Positions 32,100 to 43,969 of a DNA stretch of 64,000 bases are shown in pieces. The stretch is taken from contig NW_026731886.1 in NCBI RefSeq assembly GCF_028476545.1, positions 186,001-250,000 on the forward strand, given 5' to 3'. Origin of the DNA: Physella acuta. Its lineage: Eukaryota; Mollusca; Gastropoda; Physidae. The notes below the pieces were generated by a model. The model was not told where the DNA came from. It ran no database searches and saw nothing but the letters and a program-made list of their open reading frames with translations. Both the position numbers and the translations under genes were made by a program. The stretch's first letter is position 1. Each line of letters opens with the position of its first letter.

Positions 32100-32415
32100 C
32101 GGGAACATGGGGAACAACAGGACGAGAATAATAGAGGGAACATGTGGAACTGTAGGACTTCATGTAGGGAACATGGGGAACTACAGGATTTCAGTTAGGG
32201 AACATGGGGAACTATAGGACGAGAATTTATGGGAACAAGGGGAACAATAGGACATCATGTAGGGAACATGGGGAACAACAGGACATCATGTAGGGAACAT
32301 GGGGAATAATAGGACGAGAATAATAGTGGGAACATGGGGAACTATAGGACTTCATGAATGGAACTATAGACGTAGAAGAAATGGGGAACTATAGGATGAG
32401 AGTAATGTAGGGAAC
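32100..32415. repeat. ~31-bp minisatellite, ~10 diverged copies
   Basis: Unit tagggaacatggggaacta plus taggacttcatg, with gagaataa replacing ttcatg in several copies. Confidence 0.92.
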
Positions 32416-32464
32416 ATCACATCGTTGTGTCATTTAGTTCTGGTGCCCGCTGTTAGGTCGATGA

Positions 32465-32632
32465 CTGTAAGGAACACAAACATCAGAGTTGTTCCCCTCG
32501 ACCTGACTGTAAGGAACACAAACATCAGAGTTGTTCCCCTTGATCTGACTGTAAGGAACACAAACATCAGAGTTGTTCCCCTTGATCTGACTGTAAGGAA
32601 CACAAACATCAGAGTTGTTTCCTCGATCCGAC
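32465..32632. repeat. 42-bp minisatellite, 4 copies
   Basis: Unit begins ctgtaaggaacacaaacatc and ends agagttgttccccttga. A period of 14 codons leaves frames open on both strands. Confidence 0.95.
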
Positions 32633-33690
<1,058 letters not shown>

Positions 33691-33785
33691 TATATACACA
33701 TAATACATAAAAGGGGAGGGCAATTGGGCTATAGAATTGTTTTTTAAATTGATTTTTAATAGCTTCTTTTTTCAATCGAATAGAA

Positions 33786-33830
33786 TTAAGTAGAAAATAG
33801 AAAACAATAATAGAGCGCCAAATGTGTTCA
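33786..33830. mobile_element. possible fragment of the dispersed hairpin element
   Basis: The string aagtagaaaatagaaaac, then aataatagagcgccaaatg, matches the flank plus hairpin start of copy 2 near 39890-39920 (agtagaaaataaaac, then tatagcgccaagc). A similar string occurs near 57790. Short, so tentative. Confidence 0.35.
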
Positions 33831-34169
33831 TAATAAAGCGGAAAATTAGTACTTCATAAAGGAAAAATTACGTAATTTGTTAAAAAGTTAATTAAACATC
33901 TAGTTACGTCACTTTTTAAAAATCAGAAAAAGTGTAAAGTACTACTTTCGGTCACCGGTAATCATTCTAAATTTAAAAGAAAAAATAGAATAACATATAG
34001 TACCAATGTACCTATATTTTCTTTCACCAACCAGCGGTACATAAATCGGTAATTTAGAAACCAGAAATTGATGAAGAAACCGGAAATGGATAAAGTACCA
34101 CTTCCGGTGTTCAGAAGCTACTCAAAACTTGAAAATAATCCAAGTTTAAGATTAATACACTTACATATG
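33831..34169. other. A/T-rich unique spacer
   Basis: Several short accggta/accggaaatg motifs at 33945-34100. No gene. Confidence 0.6.
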
Positions 34170-34455
34170 AAACAACTTATCAACTGGCCAATCAACTTAT
34201 CAACTGGCCAATCAACTTATCAACTGGCTTATCAACTTATCAACTGGCCAATCAACTTATCAACTGGCCAATCAACTTATCAACTGGCCAATCAACTTAT
34301 CAAATGGCCAATCAACTTATCAACTGGCCAATAAACTTATCAACTGGCTAATCAACTTATCAACTGGCCAATCAACTTATCAACTGGCCAATCAACTTAT
34401 CAACTGGCCAATCAACTTATCAACTGGCTAATCAACCTATCAACTAGCCAATCAA
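34170..34455. repeat. 20-bp minisatellite, ~14 copies
   Basis: Unit atcaacttatcaactggcca with ggcta/ggctt variants. Confidence 0.97.
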
Positions 34456-34626
34456 ATTGCAAACCTGTGTCCATCGAGTGGTTGTCTGTAGGGTTGTGGG
34501 GGGGGGGGGACGTCTACGACGACAAGTGTTGAGTGTCATGGCTGGGGGGGAGGGGTAAAAGTTGCTGACAATTTATTTTTGTCTCCCCCTGTCAGCCCAG
34601 TCCCCGCGAGTACCAGAGACACATCC

Positions 34627-34935
34627 CCCAATCAGATGGCTCCAATCCTCCAATCACATGGCTCCAATCCTCCAATCACATGGCTCCAATCCTCCAATCA
34701 CATGGCTCCAATCCTCCAATCACATGACTCCAATCCTCCAATCAGATGGCTCCAATCCTCAAATCAAATGGCTCCAATCCTCAAATCAGATGGCTCCAAT
34801 CCTCAAATCAAATGGCTCCAATCCTCAAATCAGATGGCTCCAATCCTCCAATCAGATGGCTCCAATCCTCCAATCAGATGGCTCCAATCCTCCAATCATA
34901 TGGCTCCAATCATCCAATCAGATGGCTCCAATCCC
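34627..34935. repeat. 22-bp minisatellite, ~14 copies
   Basis: Unit ctccaatcctccaatcacat plus gg, with cagatgg and caaatgg variants. It contains CCAAT in both halves. Confidence 0.97.
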
Positions 34936-35320
34936 GTGTTGTTATCAGCCCTGATTGGCTGGCGGGCGGGGGAGATAAGCCACAGAATGAAAACATTCCT
35001 TCACGCATCAGTCAACTCGAGTTGTCCGCCCGCTACCCAAAGAGCAACAATGACGTAACAGAATCATTCCGTCTGTTCTTCATTTCCTAAGCTGGACTTA
35101 ATAGATCGGAAAAATCAGGAGATCGATAAACTTCAAGTGTGTGGGGGGTGGGGGGGGGGGGGTGGGTGGGGGAGGACGGCTGATAAAATTAAATTTCTCC
35201 TCGTTCGCACCGCCCCACACTCCCAGGAATGGTGCCATGAATCGTAATGAGCCCTGATGGAAGGTTTTTTTAGCATCCACCTCTACATGCAAACTCTCTG
35301 GGAAAAACTGAAGGAATCTA

Positions 35321-35352
<32 letters not shown>

Positions 35353-35523
35353 GCACACACGGCTACATGCACAAACACACACACACACGCGCACATGCGC
35401 ACACACATCTGCGGAAACCAGTGAATTTGATCAAACTTGAGTACTGTAGGTTTTAGTGAAACCTTGGTCACCCAGACAGACAGTGTAGACATACAACCGT
35501 ATGAGATGGATAAAAAACATACA
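34936..35523. other. unique spacer with G run and CA/CG microsatellite
   Basis: G/T run at 35140-35175, CA/CG-rich microsatellite at 35322-35408. Otherwise nothing recognised. Confidence 0.6.
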
Positions 35524-35882
35524 TCCTAACCAGACCAACGAAAGACAGAAAAACAGACATCCAAACCTATGAGAAAGACAAAAAAACAGACATCCAAACC
35601 TATGAGAAAGACATAAAAAAACAGACATCCAAACCTATGAGAAAGACAAAAAAACAGACATCCAAACCTATGAGAAAGACATAAAAAAACAGACATCCAA
35701 ACCTATGAGAAAGACAAAAAACAGACATCCAAACCTATGAGAAAGACATAAAAAAACAGACATCCAAACCTATGAGAAAGACAAAAAACAGACATCCAAA
35801 CCTATGAGAAAGACATAAAAAAACAGACATCCAAACCTATGAGAAAGACAAAAAACAGACATCCAAACCAGACCAACGAAAG
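35524..35882. repeat. ~31-34-bp minisatellite in alternating register
   Basis: Unit aaacagacatccaaacctat plus gagaaagaca; copies with extra taaaaa alternate with shorter ones, forming a dimeric pattern of about 64-66 bp. Confidence 0.95.
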
Positions 35883-35984
35883 ACAGAGGACAGGAGTCGC
35901 CGACTCAGACATTGATTTGTGACGTAACAAGCTTTCTCTGGCCAAAGTTTTCAATTGGACCTGCCCACAGGGACAGAAACAGAC

Positions 35985-36418
35985 GGAAAGAAATACATAT
36001 CTATGGCCAGGGAAGGAAAGAAATAAATATCTATGGCCAGGGATGGGAAGAAATACATATCTATGGCCAGGGAAGGAAAGAAATAAATATCTATGGCCAG
36101 GGATGGGAAGAAATACATATCTTTGGCCAGGGAAGGAAAGAAATAAATATCTATGGCCAGGGATGGGAAGAAATACATATCTTTGGCCAGGGAAGGAAAG
36201 AAATAAATATCTATGGCCAGGGATGGGAAGAAATACATATCTTTGGCCAGGGAAGGAAAGAAATAAATATCTATGGCCAGGGATGGGAAGAAATACATAT
36301 CTTTGGCCAGGGAAGGAAAGAAATAAATATCTATGGCCAGGGATGGGAAGAAATACATATCTTTGGCCAGGGATGGGAAGAAATACATATCTTTGTACAG
36401 GGAAGGAAAGAAATACAT
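35985..36418. repeat. 30-bp minisatellite in 60-bp dimers (left arm)
   Basis: Two 30-bp variants alternate exactly: one ends ggaaggaaagaaataaatat, the other ggatgggaagaaatacatat. The 60-bp dimer repeats about seven times. The same array continues beyond the inserted MITE as 36657-37010. Confidence 0.97.
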
Positions 36419-36656
36419 CAGTTGCGTAGCGAGGGGGGGGGCGGGGGGGGGGGGACAAATGTCCCCGGGCGCCGACCTTAGGGGGGGCGCCAAATTGAAA
36501 GTTTGAGGGGGGGGGGGTGCAAATGAAAAGTTCGAGGGGGGGGGGGGTGCAAATAAAAAGTTCGAGGGGGGGGGGTGCAAATCGAAAATTTGCTCCCTAG
36601 GGGGCGCCAAATTGAAAGTATGTCCCCGGGCGCCGGGAAGGGTCGCTACGCCTCTG
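36419..36656. mobile_element. 238-bp hAT-like MITE with 8-bp TSD
   Basis: Flanked on both sides by aaatacat (36411-36418 and 36657-36664), a perfect 8-bp target duplication. Terminal inverted repeats are cagttgcgtagcga on the left and cagaggcgtagcga read inward from the right, 12 of 14 identical. The interior has G runs, three copies of a gtgcaaat..aaaagttcgagg block, and repeated tgtccccgggcgcc motifs. There is no coding capacity. The 8-bp TSD and CAG...GCGTAGC ends are typical of the hAT superfamily. Confidence 0.85.
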
Positions 36657-37010
36657 AAATACATATATATGGCCAGGGAAGGAAATAAATCCATATCTAT
36701 GACCGTGGAAGGAAAGAAATACATATATTTGGACAGGGAAGGAAAGAAATACATATCTATGGCCAGGGAAGGAAAGAAATACATATCTATGGCCATGGAA
36801 GGAAAGAAATACATATGTATGGCCAGGGAAGGAAAGAAATACATATCTATTGCCAGGGAAGGAAATAAATAAATATATATGGCCAGGGAAGGAAAGAAAT
36901 ACATATCTATGGCCAGGGAAGGAAATAAATTAAATATATATGGCCAGGGAAGGAAAGAAATACATATCTATGGCCAGGGAAGGAAAGAAATACATATCGT
37001 TATCCAAGGA
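36657..37010. repeat. 30-bp minisatellite, monomeric right arm
   Basis: Continuation of the 30-bp array: ggccagggaaggaaagaaat plus acatatctat. Copies differ individually and do not form the 60-bp dimer seen left of the MITE. Confidence 0.95.
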
Positions 37011-37413
37011 AAGAAATACAATACCAAGCACAGAAGGAAAGACAGCCATATCTGCCGCCCCCTTCCCCAAGTCCCATAACTCGCCACAAGTCCCAGAACT
37101 CGCCACAGGTCTGCTAATTGGAAAGCGAGTTAACGCCCATGGATGACTCACCCAGTCTAAGGCCCATAATTAGAAATCGATAAGCAAAGGGCGGCAACTA
37201 TTGTTGCGATTTGCACATCAAATTCTGGAAGTGGGCGAGTTTCGCGTCGTGCTCATTCTCAAGATGTCACCGCCATTTTGGAATCACTTGACTTAAGTCA
37301 ACAAGATTCGCTGGATTTGACTGATGTAGAGAGTTCATTAACTCGAGCTGCAACACATCTGGTACACATTAGGACGGGCTACACACAACACAGCGGTTTG
37401 GTTGTATGTGTGT
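37011..37413. other. unique spacer
   Basis: Two copies of cgccacaagtcccagaactc-like sequence at 37081-37110. A minus-strand donor GTGAGTCAT near 37152-37144 with a possible acceptor ccacttccag near 37230 bounds about 80 nt, but every frame has a stop. Confidence 0.5.
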
Positions 37414-38320
37414 AGGTGACCCAGAACACATGTGTATAGTGTGACCCAGAACACATGTGTACAGTGTGACCCAGAACACATGTGTACAGTGTGACCCAGA
37501 ACACATGTGTACAGTGTGACCCAGAACACATGTGTACAGTGTGACCCAGAACACATGTGTACAGTGTGACCCAGAACACATGTGTAGAGTGTGACCCAGA
37601 ACACATGTGTACAGTGTGACCCAGAACACATGTGTACAGTGTGACCCAGAACACATGTGTAGAGTGTGACCCAGAACACATGTGTACAGTGTGACCCAGA
37701 ACACATGTGTACAGTGTGACCCAGAACACATGTGTAGAGTGTGACCCAGAACACATGTGTACAGTGTGACCCAGAACACATGTGTACAGTGTGACCCAGA
37801 ACACATGTGTACAGTGTGACCCAGAACACATGTGTACAGTGTGACCCAGAACACATGTGTACAGTGTGACCCAGAACACATGTGTACAGTGTGACCCAGA
37901 ACACATGTGTACAGTGTGACCCAGAACACATGTGTACAGTGTGACCCAGAACACATGTGTACAGTGTGACCCAGAACACATGTGTAGAGTGTGACCCAGA
38001 ACACATGTGTACAGTGTGACCCAGAACACATGTGTACAGTGTGACCCAGAACACATGTGTACAGTGTGACCCAGAACACATGTGTAGAGTGTGACCCAGA
38101 ACACATGTGTACAGTGTGACCCAGAACACATGTGTACAGTGTGACCCAGAACACATGTGTAGAGTGTGACCCAGAACACATGTGTACAGTGTGACCCAGA
38201 ACACATGTGTACAGTGTGACCCAGAACACATGTGTACAGTGTGACCCAGAACACATGTGTACAGTGTGACCCAGAACACATGTGTACAGTGTGACCCAGA
38301 ACACATGTGTACAGTGTGTT
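37414..38320. repeat. 25-bp minisatellite, ~36 copies, very homogeneous
   Basis: Unit acagtgtgacccagaacaca plus tgtgt. The only common variant is gtagag for gtacag, spaced in multiples of 25 (often 75 bp). A 25-bp period with no stop in any minus frame opens three overlapping frames of 300-327 codons, all artefacts. Confidence 0.98.
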
Positions 38321-38397
38321 GTGTTGGTGGGTTTGTTCTGAATGGACATCAACTAAGCTGGGTCAAAGGTTGTCAAATTAACGTCCGTACTAGATGG

Positions 38398-38640
38398 ACA
38401 TCACCCGCTGAAGTCAACTGTTGACATGACTCCAACACCCGCTGAAGTCAACTGTTGACATGACTCCAACACCCGCTGAAGTCAACTGTTGACATGACTC
38501 CAACACCCGCTGAAGTCAACTGTTGACATGACTCCAACACCCGCTGAAGTCAACTGTTGACATGACTCCAACACCCGCTGAAGTCAACTGTTGACATGAC
38601 TCCATCACCCGCTGAAGTCAACTGTTGACATGACTCTCAT
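38398..38640. repeat. 34-bp minisatellite, 7 copies, palindrome in unit
   Basis: Unit caacacccgctgaagtcaac plus tgttgacatgactc. Each carries the inverted repeat gtcaac-t-gttgac. Confidence 0.97.
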
Positions 38641-38717
38641 TCAAGTCTGAAGTTAAATAATTTCTTTCATGAGGAAATAGTTTTTTATAACACGCTTTTA
38701 TTTAGTTCACAACTTCT

Positions 38718-40080
38718 GTTTATTTGTTGGTTTGTGGCACATCTGTGTGTAACTCAATTTTGATCAACTTCTATATTCAGCTATTTCGTTTAAACTTTCC
38801 AGACACGTTCCACTTTGCTGACAATACAACTCTATCTATTTTGCAATTTAATTAGATGTTTAATTAGTCATTAAAATTAATTAAACAGTTTCAAAATTAA
38901 GGGGAGATAACAAAATTAAGGGGATATAACTGATGAGCTGTGGTTCACGAGAATGTTTTCAATCGTAGAGCCGGTCGACTTAGTGAAGGATATTAAGGGC
39001 AAATAATATAGATTTTAAACGATATGAAACTAGGGGACATAGCAAGATTAAGAACTGACTTTAGTGATGTGAAACTAGGGGACATAGCAAGATTAAGAAC
39101 TGTCTTTAGTGATATGAAACTAGGGGGACATAGCAAGATTAAGAACTGTCTTTAGTGATGTGAAACTAGGGGGACATAGCAAGATTAAGAACTGTCTTTA
39201 GTGATGTGAAACTAGGGGACATAGCAAGATTAAGAACTGTCTTTAGTGATGTGAAACTAGGGGACATAGCAAGATTAAGAACTGTCTTTAGTGATGTGAA
39301 ACTAGGGGACATAGCAAGATTAAGAACTGTCTTTAGTGATGTGAAACTAGGGGACATAGCAAGATTAAGAACTGTCTTTAGTGATATGAAACTAGGGGGA
39401 CATAGCAAGATTAAGAACTGTCTTTAGTGATGTGAAACTAGGGGACATAGCAAGATTAAGAACTGTCTTTAGTGATGTGAAACTAGGGGGACATAGCAAG
39501 ATTAAGAACTGTCCTTAGTGATGTGAAACTAGGGGACATAGCAAGATTAAGAACTGTCCTTAGTGATGTGAAACTAGGGGGACATAGCAAGATTAAGAAC
39601 TGTCTTTAGTGATGTGAAACTAGGGGACATAGCAAGATTAAGAACTGTCTTTAGTGATGTGAAACTAGGGGACATAGCAAGATTAAGAACTATCTTTAGT
39701 GATGTGAAACTAGGGGACATAGCAAGATTAAGAACTGTCTTTCGCTTGATCAACTTGTTGCAGTCTGTGGTCACGGACGGCTGGTTCAAGGTGGAGGGGG
39801 GAAGGTGATCACTTTTCGGACATCACGAGCTATTGATAGTGTTTTAAGCTAAACATTTTTGTCGTGTTGACTTCATAGACATCACTAAAAAGTAGAAAAT
39901 AAAACCTTTATAGCGCCAAGCTTTTAAATGCACTGAAAATAAGATCATAAAATTAATTTGCTTTCTTTCCTAAAAGCTTTTGTCGCTTATGAGATCTTTT
40001 ACATATTCTAGCAACAAAAGCGTTTATTAAAGAAAGTAAATAAGTTTTATATGTAGATCTATTTTTTTTCATTTTAAATA
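38718..40080 (-). mobile_element. dispersed element copy 2, inverted, with internal array
   Basis: Reverse orientation relative to 26151-26895. Shared anchors in order: gtttatttgttggtttgtgg at the end, tttaaactttccagacacgtt, ttaattagatgtttaatta, gttcacgagaatgtttt with agagccggtcga, cacggacggctg, gacttcatagacatcactaa, and the hairpin (arms about 39907-39980 and 40010-40080). About 720 bp of 45-bp repeats are interposed at a site that is single-copy in copy 1. Target duplications are not identified. Confidence 0.75.
39020..39740. repeat. 45-bp minisatellite inside the element, ~16 copies
   Basis: Unit gatgtgaaactaggggacat, then agcaagattaagaactgtct and ttagt; some copies carry an extra G. The single-copy counterpart in copy 1, on the opposite strand near 26490-26545, reads gatgtgaaactaaggggagg, identifying the seed. 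A 15-codon period opens frames on both strands. Confidence 0.97.
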
Positions 40081-40124
40081 ATACAAGATAAAAATTGCGG
40101 TTCTTAAAATTTAAACAGTGTTAA

Positions 40125-40315
40125 CGATAAGTAAATGACGGGAACCTTACATCGTTTACGATCTGTAAATAGCGAGAACTTTACATCGTTTACGATCTGT
40201 AAATAGCGAGAACTTTACATCGTTTACGATCTGTAAATAGCGAGAACTTTACATCGTTTACGATTTGTAAATAGCGAGAAATTTACATCGTTTACGATCT
40301 GTAAATGACGGGAAA
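40125..40315. repeat. 34-bp minisatellite, ~5 copies
   Basis: Unit gatctgtaaatagcgagaac plus tttacatcgtttac; contains the inverted repeat atcgt-tt-acgat. Confidence 0.95.
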
Positions 40316-40609
40316 ATTTTCTCTACTGTTGAGTTGAATTCAGTGCCGAATGAGCAGACGATTGCTTGAAGCTGCTGGCAGAAGACGCTCCATGCCTTAC
40401 CCGACGTTTGCTTACACCTGCTGTAAACAGTGCGAACTTCTGCGGTCGATCGTTTGTGGTTTTTAGGTGGGTTTTTGGTGAGGTTGGTGTTGAGTTTATT
40501 GGTGCTATTGATGTTGGGGATCTTCCTGGGTTTTTGGTGAGGTTGGTGTTGAGTTTTAGGTTTGTGGAATATTGGTTGGTGTGGATTGGTGGGTTTGTGG
40601 TAGCTGTGA
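40316..40609. other. unique spacer with 60-bp duplication
   Basis: A ttttggtgaggttggtgttg block occurs twice 60 bp apart (40470, 40530). Frames are open on both strands, but no domain is recognised. Confidence 0.55.
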
Positions 40610-41250
40610 TTGGTGACATGGAGTGAGCGTATTTTGACACAAGGAGTGTATGGTGACATGGTGGGAGTGTATGGTGACACACAAGGAGTGTATGGTGACA
40701 CACAAGTAGTGTATGGTGACACACAAGGAGTGTATGGTGACACACAAGGAGTGTATGGTGTCACACAAGGAGTGTATGGTGACATGGTGGGAGTGTATGG
40801 TGACACACAAGGAGTGTATGGTGACATGGTGGGAGTGTATGGTGACACACAAGGAGTGTATGGTGACATGGTGGGAGTGTATGGTGACACACAAGGAGTG
40901 TATGGTGACACACAAGGAGTGTATGGTGACACACAAGGAGTGTATGGTGACACACAAGGAGTGTATGGTGTCACACAAGGAGTGTATAGTGACACACAAG
41001 GAGTGTATGGTGACACACAAGGAGTGTATGGTGACACACAAGGAGTGTATGGTGACACACAAGGAGTGTATGGTGACACACAAGGAGTGTATGGTGACAC
41101 ACAAGGAGTGTATGGTGACACACAAGGAGTGTATGGTGACACACAAGGAGTGTATGGTGACACACAAGGAGTGTATGGTGACACACAAGGAGTGTATGGT
41201 GACACACAAGGAGTGTATGGTGACATGGAAGGAGTGTATGGTGACATAAG
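40610..41250. repeat. 21-bp minisatellite, ~30 copies
   Basis: Unit acacaaggagtgtatggtga plus c, with an atggtggg variant in the left half. The 7-codon period leaves all three minus frames and two plus frames open for long stretches. Confidence 0.97.
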
Positions 41251-41377
41251 AGTACGTCATTGTTTGGGAAGTTTTACAATACTTGCACAATGTTTGCACT
41301 ATGCTAATTTAATACTTGCACTATACTTGGGCTATGCTTGCTCCATGCTTGCCCTACGCTTGCTTCATGCTTGCGCC
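41251..41377. repeat. degenerate 13-15-bp repeat
   Basis: Loose cttgcactatgctt motifs, about eight. Confidence 0.75.
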
Positions 41378-42612
41378 CCTACACCAACTAGGCACCCGCA
41401 TGTACCAACAAAGATCTACACCAACTAGGCAGACACCCGCATGTACCAACACCCTACACCAACTAGGCAGACACCCGCATGTACCAACACCCTACACCAA
41501 CTAGGCAGACACCCGCATGTACCAACACCCTACACCAACTAGGCAGACACCCGCATGTACCAACAAAGATCTACACCAACTAGGCAGACACCCGCATGTA
41601 CCAACACCCTACACCAACTAGGCTGACACCCGCATGTACCAACACCCTACACCAACTAGGCAGACACCCGCATGTACCAACACCCTACACCAACTAGGCT
41701 GACACCCGCATGTACCAACAAAGATCTACACCAACTAGGCAGACACCCGCATGTACCAACACCCTACACCAACTAGGCAGACACCCGCATGTACCAACAC
41801 CCTACACCAACTAGGCTGACACCCGCATGTACCAACACCCTACACCAACTAGGCAGACACCCGCATGTACCAACAAAGATTTACACCAACTAGGCAGACA
41901 CCCGCATGTACCAACACCCTACACCAACTAGGCAGACACCCGCATGTACCAACAAAGATCTACACCAACTAGGCAGACACCCGCATGTACCAACACCCTA
42001 CACCAACTAGGCAGACACCCGCATGTACCAACACCCTACACCAACTAGGCAGACACCCGCATGTACCAACACCCTACACCAACTAGGCAGACACCCGCAT
42101 GTACCAACACCCTACACCAACTAGGCAGACACCCGCATGTACCAACACCCTACACCAACTAGGCAGACACCCGCATGTACCAACACCCTACACCAACTAG
42201 GCAGACACCCGCATGTACCAACACCCTACACCAACTAGGCAGACACCCGCATGTACCAACACCCTACACCAACTAGGCAGACACCCGCATGTACCAACAA
42301 AGATCTGCACCAACTAGGCAGATACCCGCATGTACCAACACCCTACACCAACTAGGCAGACACCCGCATGTACCAACACCCTACACCAACTAGGCAGACA
42401 CCCGCATGTACCAACACCCTACACCAACTAGGCAGACACCCGCATGTACCAACAAAGATCTACACCAACTAGGCAGACACCCGCATGTACCAACACCCTA
42501 CACCAACTAGGCAGACACCCGCATGTACCAACAAAGATCTGCACCAACTAGGCAGACACCCGCATGTACCAACACCCTACACCAACTAGGCAGACACCCG
42601 CATGTACCAATA
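41378..42612. repeat. 38/39-bp minisatellite, ~32 copies
   Basis: Unit ctacaccaactaggcagaca plus cccgcatgtaccaacacc. Copies ending caaagat (39 bp) recur in an irregular pattern. The array ends with caataaagatttg. Confidence 0.97.
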
Positions 42613-42984
42613 AAGATTTGCGATAAAACCAAACGAATCTGGCATCAGCTGCCAAAAAATCTGGTGGGTGTTACAAGCAATCAACAAATGGCTGCCCAGA
42701 TTTAGCACCGGCAGATAACCAGACAGGTAGAGAGATCCAAAAGGACAACTCTGTCATACAATATTGTCGAGTTAACGGCCTTTGTTGAGTTGGATAAAAA
42801 AAAGGCTATTGACACGTACGTCACGGAGCGCGAAACTTGGGCTATAATTAACTAGTTTACAACCACGTGGGCTGGCGAGAGGGGGGGGGGGGGGGGGGGG
42901 TTGGGGTCTATTTATGACAAGGGTACACACGTAAATAAATTTTAGGCAGACCACGTGACAATAGTGTCAGCTTGTAGTGAGATA
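42613..42984. other. unique spacer with 20-base G run
   Basis: G run at 42881-42900. A frame leaving the array continues 29 codons to a stop at 42705; no family recognised. Confidence 0.55.
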
Positions 42985-43262
42985 AAAATGTGTTTTTTAT
43001 TGTTGTATTGGGTTAATCAAACACATAATTTATTGTTGTATTGGGTCAATCAAACACATATTTTATTGTTGTATTGGGTCAATCAAACACATATTTTATA
43101 GTTGTATTGGGTCAATCAAACACATATTTTATTGTTGTATTGGGTCAATCAAACACATATTTTATTGTTGTATTGGGTCAATCAAACACATAATTTATTG
43201 TTGTATTGGGTTAAACACATAATTTATTGTTGTATTGGGTCAATCAAACACATAATTTATTG
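42985..43262. repeat. 33-bp minisatellite, ~8 copies
   Basis: Unit attgttgtattgggtcaatc plus aaacacatatttt; one copy lacks tcaatc. Confidence 0.95.
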
Positions 43263-43404
43263 CTATATAGAACAGCTTTCAGATCTTTATTTTATTGTCA
43301 GCAAATTTTCGCCTACGTCATACTTCAGGTCCAGTAAGAGTTTACAAGTACAAACATCTTTAACCAGTAGAATTAATTAATATCAATGAATTCATTTTAC
43401 TTTT

Positions 43405-43500
43405 CAAACCAGGTGAATAAATTCATGTCACCTTCAACCAGTAAAATAAATTCATGTCACCTTTCAACCAGGTGAATAAATTCATGTCACCTTTCAACCT
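43405..43500. repeat. 31-bp repeat, ~3 copies
   Basis: Unit ggtgaataaattcatgtcac plus ctttcaaccag. Confidence 0.92.
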
Positions 43501-43969
43501 GCAGCATCTATTGAAAGATTACGTCACATATCTTCAGCTTAATGTTTTCTCATCGCTCTAAAAATGGAAGATGGATTTTACTTTTTTTTTCTTTCCCCCA
43601 ACAAATATTGATTTTGTAAAGATTTTTTTCCATGATACAATCTATCAGATCCAGGTAACACGGCGCTAAAATATGACAATAGTGAATTCACTTGATATTG
43701 TTCACTTTTGTGATCTGTTTGATGTTTGGGGGGGGGGGATGTGTACATGGTGTAATGGGGGGGGGGGGGGGGTCTGTGATGAAGTCGACAACAAACAACC
43801 CACATTTTCAGAGCAAGCCATCACAGCAAAAACTATCACTTTTATCTGCAGGCGATGCTTTTTGTGAAGGATTTTATCCGAGAGGGATAGCATTGGCTTT
43901 AGCTCGCTCGTCCGCCCTAATCCCATTTACATAACTTGTGAGTTCTTGGGAGTCCGCGCTGTCTCAAGT
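43501..43969. other. unique spacer with G runs
   Basis: G runs near 43730-43739 and 43757-43772; no gene recognised. Confidence 0.6.

Noticed and set aside
37144-37232. Minus-strand exon between ccacttccag and GTGAGTCAT
   Set aside because: All three frames contain a stop; kept only as a note under the spacer.
37338-38352. Three overlapping minus-strand frames of 300-327 codons
   Set aside because: A 25-bp unit lacking stops in all three phases produces the same peptide cycle in each frame.
40258-41299. Long minus frames with a non-repetitive Cys-containing tail (40258-40500)
   Set aside because: Openness comes from the 21-bp array; the tail is open in two minus frames and one plus frame and matches no domain I recognise.
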